Shown here one piece after another: positions 62,885 to 64,000 of a stretch of DNA of 64,000 nt (position 1 is its first letter; each line of letters begins with the position of its first letter). Under the pieces are notes generated by a model. That model was not told where the DNA came from and did not search any database. It saw only the letters and a list, made by a program, of their open reading frames with translations. The position numbers and the translations under genes were made by a program. The stretch is from an uncultured Allomuricauda sp. Its GTDB lineage: Bacteria > Bacteroidota > Bacteroidia > Flavobacteriales > Flavobacteriaceae. Location of the stretch: positions 1 through 64,000 of the forward strand of contig NZ_CANMOO010000003.1 of the NCBI RefSeq assembly GCF_947499585.1, in the 5' to 3' direction.

Positions 62885-63547
62885 ATGAGGTATTTAGTCT
62901 ACATCTTTTGCTTAACCTTTGTGTCTGGATGTGAAGACCACATTAACAATACATCAGATGATATAGCCAAGTTTGAGGCACAATTCTATTCAAAAGACTT
63001 CCTTGAGCATAAATTAGAAAAGGACTTTGAAATATTGAAACTTGACTCCTTTGAGAACTTCGGAGAACTTCTAGCATCAATGGAGTTGCTTTCGTGTGAA
63101 GATAAATGGATTGGGCTTGAATTCAATCATGAAAATATTTACTACCATATAACAGGATATACTGAATGCCCAACAAGTGGAATAATATCTTGCCATTTCA
63201 ATCAAAACATGATCTTTGTTAAAAATGATTCATTGCGTCTTTCTGGGTTTGGAGAAGGAAAGTTTCATATTAATGAATTGAAGACCCAAATAATCAAATT
63301 CAATGATTATTCAGAATACCACGGTATTTTTGGAAAAAGAAGGTTGAAGCCTGCACTTGTGTTTCTAAACGTCCAAAACAACTTACCAATAGTAAAGACA
63401 AAGGAAGTAATTAAGGAAATAGCAGAACAGTTCAAAAAAATCAATGAAGAGTTAGGGACAGAAAAATATTTCTACCAACTGAATTTTGAAAGGTATTCCT
63501 ACTTGGATATTCCCCCTCCGCCACCGCCACCCATGGTGGAAGAATAG
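62885..63547 (+). CDS. Hypothetical lipoprotein with polyproline C-terminus
   Basis: I chose the ATG at 62885 (MRYLVYIFCLTFVSGC, lipobox Cys 16); a frame from 62846 gives an extra polar N-terminus. The 220-residue product has no recognised domain. It contains ECPTSGIISCHF, a candidate disulfide pair, and ends IPPPPPPPMVEE, a run of seven prolines unlike the rest. It sits between the tRNA relic and the intact tRNA-Asp, so it may be a recent arrival. Confidence 0.65.
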   Translation: MRYLVYIFCLTFVSGCEDHINNTSDDIAKFEAQFYSKDFLEHKLEKDFEILKLDSFENFGELLASMELLSCEDKWIGLEFNHENIYYHITGYTECPTSGIISCHFNQNMIFVKNDSLRLSGFGEGKFHINELKTQIIKFNDYSEYHGIFGKRRLKPALVFLNVQNNLPIVKTKEVIKEIAEQFKKINEELGTEKYFYQLNFERYSYLDIPPPPPPPMVEE

Positions 63548-63608
63548 ATGTTTAAAAAACACTGGGATAAAATTTAACGTACATAAATCGTACATTATTT
63601 TAATGAAA

Positions 63609-63645
63609 AAATCCCAAAACATTGATAAACAATGAATTGGGATTT
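63609..63645 (-). terminator. Terminator of tRNA-Asp
   Basis: Outer stem AAATCCCAA (63609-63617) with TTGGGATTT (63637-63645), an inner CATTG/CAATG stem, and a T tract beyond on the minus strand. It follows the tRNA 3' end by 7 bases. Confidence 0.88.
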
Positions 63646-63652
63646 AACTCTG

Positions 63653-63726
63653 CGGTCTGGACGGGACTCGAACCCGCGACCCCCTGCGTGACAGGCAGGT
63701 ATTCTAACCAACTGAACTACCAGACC
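63653..63726 (-). tRNA. tRNA-Asp (GTC anticodon)
   Basis: A full cloverleaf on the minus strand: acceptor GGTCTGG with CCAGACC, D arm with GTTCAGTTGGTTAGAAT, anticodon stem CCTGC/GCAGG around CTGTCAC giving anticodon GTC, T arm CGGGTTCGAGTCCCG, and discriminator G. The 3' CCA is not encoded. Length 74 bases. Its terminator follows immediately. An inverted repeat TCTGAC / GTCAGA sits just upstream at 63749-63764. Confidence 0.97.
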
Positions 63727-63860
63727 AATGATTTTATCTAAAATAGACTCTGACGACAGTCAGATTCAAACCTTGTTATTATTGCTTTTTGTGAAGCGAG
63801 TGCAAATATACATCCCTGTTTTCGATTCAACAAAAGAATTTTCAAAAATAAAATGAAGAA

Positions 63861-64000
63861 CTATACAAACGTTTGTCGCTCTATCATAAAGGTATTTAGT
63901 ACTTGTGAAAAATTGGAGCCTATATCTACGCCCACATATTTTATTCTGTATTGCGCACACTTCAATTTTAAGTCTTCTTGATATTGCTTTGCTTTTTCGT
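63861..64000 (-). CDS. C-terminal end of a protein, possibly DUF58 family (runs off right edge)
   Basis: Reading leftward, an open frame of about 46 codons ends with a stop at 63861: EKAKQYQEDLKLKCAQY, then IKYVGVDIGSNFSQVLNTFMIERQTFV. The closing segment resembles the C-terminus I associate with DUF58-type proteins, but the piece is too short for certainty. It is the minus-strand gene upstream of tRNA-Asp. Confidence 0.45.
   Translation of the reverse strand, partial: EKAKQYQEDLKLKCAQYRIKYVGVDIGSNFSQVLNTFMIERQTFV

Noticed and set aside
63749-63764. Hairpin TCTGAC / GTCAGA as a terminator of the right-edge gene
   Set aside because: The stem is only 6 bp with no T tract on the minus strand; kept as a note only.
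63766-63960. Minus-strand ORF starting MCAIQNK
   Set aside because: It overlaps the better frame ending at 63861 and contains no leader, motif or ribosome site.

Overview
The window looks like chromosomal DNA from a marine-type member of the Flavobacteriaceae (Bacteroidota). Supporting signs are the low GC content, a SusC/SusD pair, many SPI and SPII leader peptides, sparse Shine-Dalgarno sequences, a few promoter candidates of the Bacteroidota TTG / TAnnTTTG type, LytTR and 7TM-AraC regulators, a TPR hybrid histidine kinase, and giant secreted proteins with repeat domains. No origin, rRNA, CRISPR array, transposase or integrase gene was found.

Layout. (1) 1-5029, minus strand: the 5' part of a giant secreted repeat protein that runs off the left edge, and a TSP3/OmpA outer-membrane protein. 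(2) 5030-5783: no convincing gene, but a promoter, a long inverted repeat and a terminator in line on the minus strand suggest a small structured RNA. (3) 5784-31451, minus strand: a polysaccharide utilization locus with four GH92 alpha-mannosidases, a GH29 alpha-L-fucosidase, a CBM9-like protein, a GH130 phosphorylase, an SSS symporter, SusC/SusD, a FG-GAP/ASPIC-UnbV lipoprotein, an FHS-type MFS sugar transporter and a ROK sugar kinase. The likely substrate is a fucosylated alpha-mannoside such as an N-glycan or fungal/algal mannan. Mannose would enter by the MFS carrier and be phosphorylated by the ROK kinase; a beta-mannosyl disaccharide would enter by the SSS carrier and be split by GH130. 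(4) 31681-33488, plus: a LytS/LytR-type two-component pair, divergent from the PUL.

(5) 33739-41532, plus: a tightly packed five-gene operon of planctomycete-type families (PSCyt1/DUF1549/DUF1553, DUF1501, an NHL propeller, an Fn3-like/discoidin-like lipoprotein, and a DUF2231/cytochrome/LRR/discoidin-like membrane protein). Its function is unknown, and it is the best candidate here for an undescribed system. (6) 41627-44988: a YegP-like protein, then a collagen-like lipoprotein, a protein with a papain-like region and two copies of a DLRGGNDN domain, and a lipocalin-like lipoprotein. (7) 45123-51229: a TPR hybrid histidine kinase/AraC regulator followed by a GntP-type permease, a RidA-family protein and an M19 dipeptidase, probably for uptake and breakdown of an amino-acid or peptide derivative. 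(8) 51386-59824: a regulator-rich stretch with two membrane AraC regulators, a second LytTR pair, a serine beta-lactamase-like hydrolase, a DinB-like protein, small lipoproteins, a DUF1272 zinc protein and a GNAT acetyltransferase.

(9) 59917-64000: a decaying region with hypothetical lipoproteins, a broken HTH regulator, a frameshifted gene, a degenerate GC-rich repeat, an apparent tRNA 3'-end relic with its terminator, an intact tRNA-Asp(GTC), and the C-terminus of a gene running off the right edge.

All calls come from reading the sequence. No database search or structure prediction was run, so family names rest on recognised motifs.
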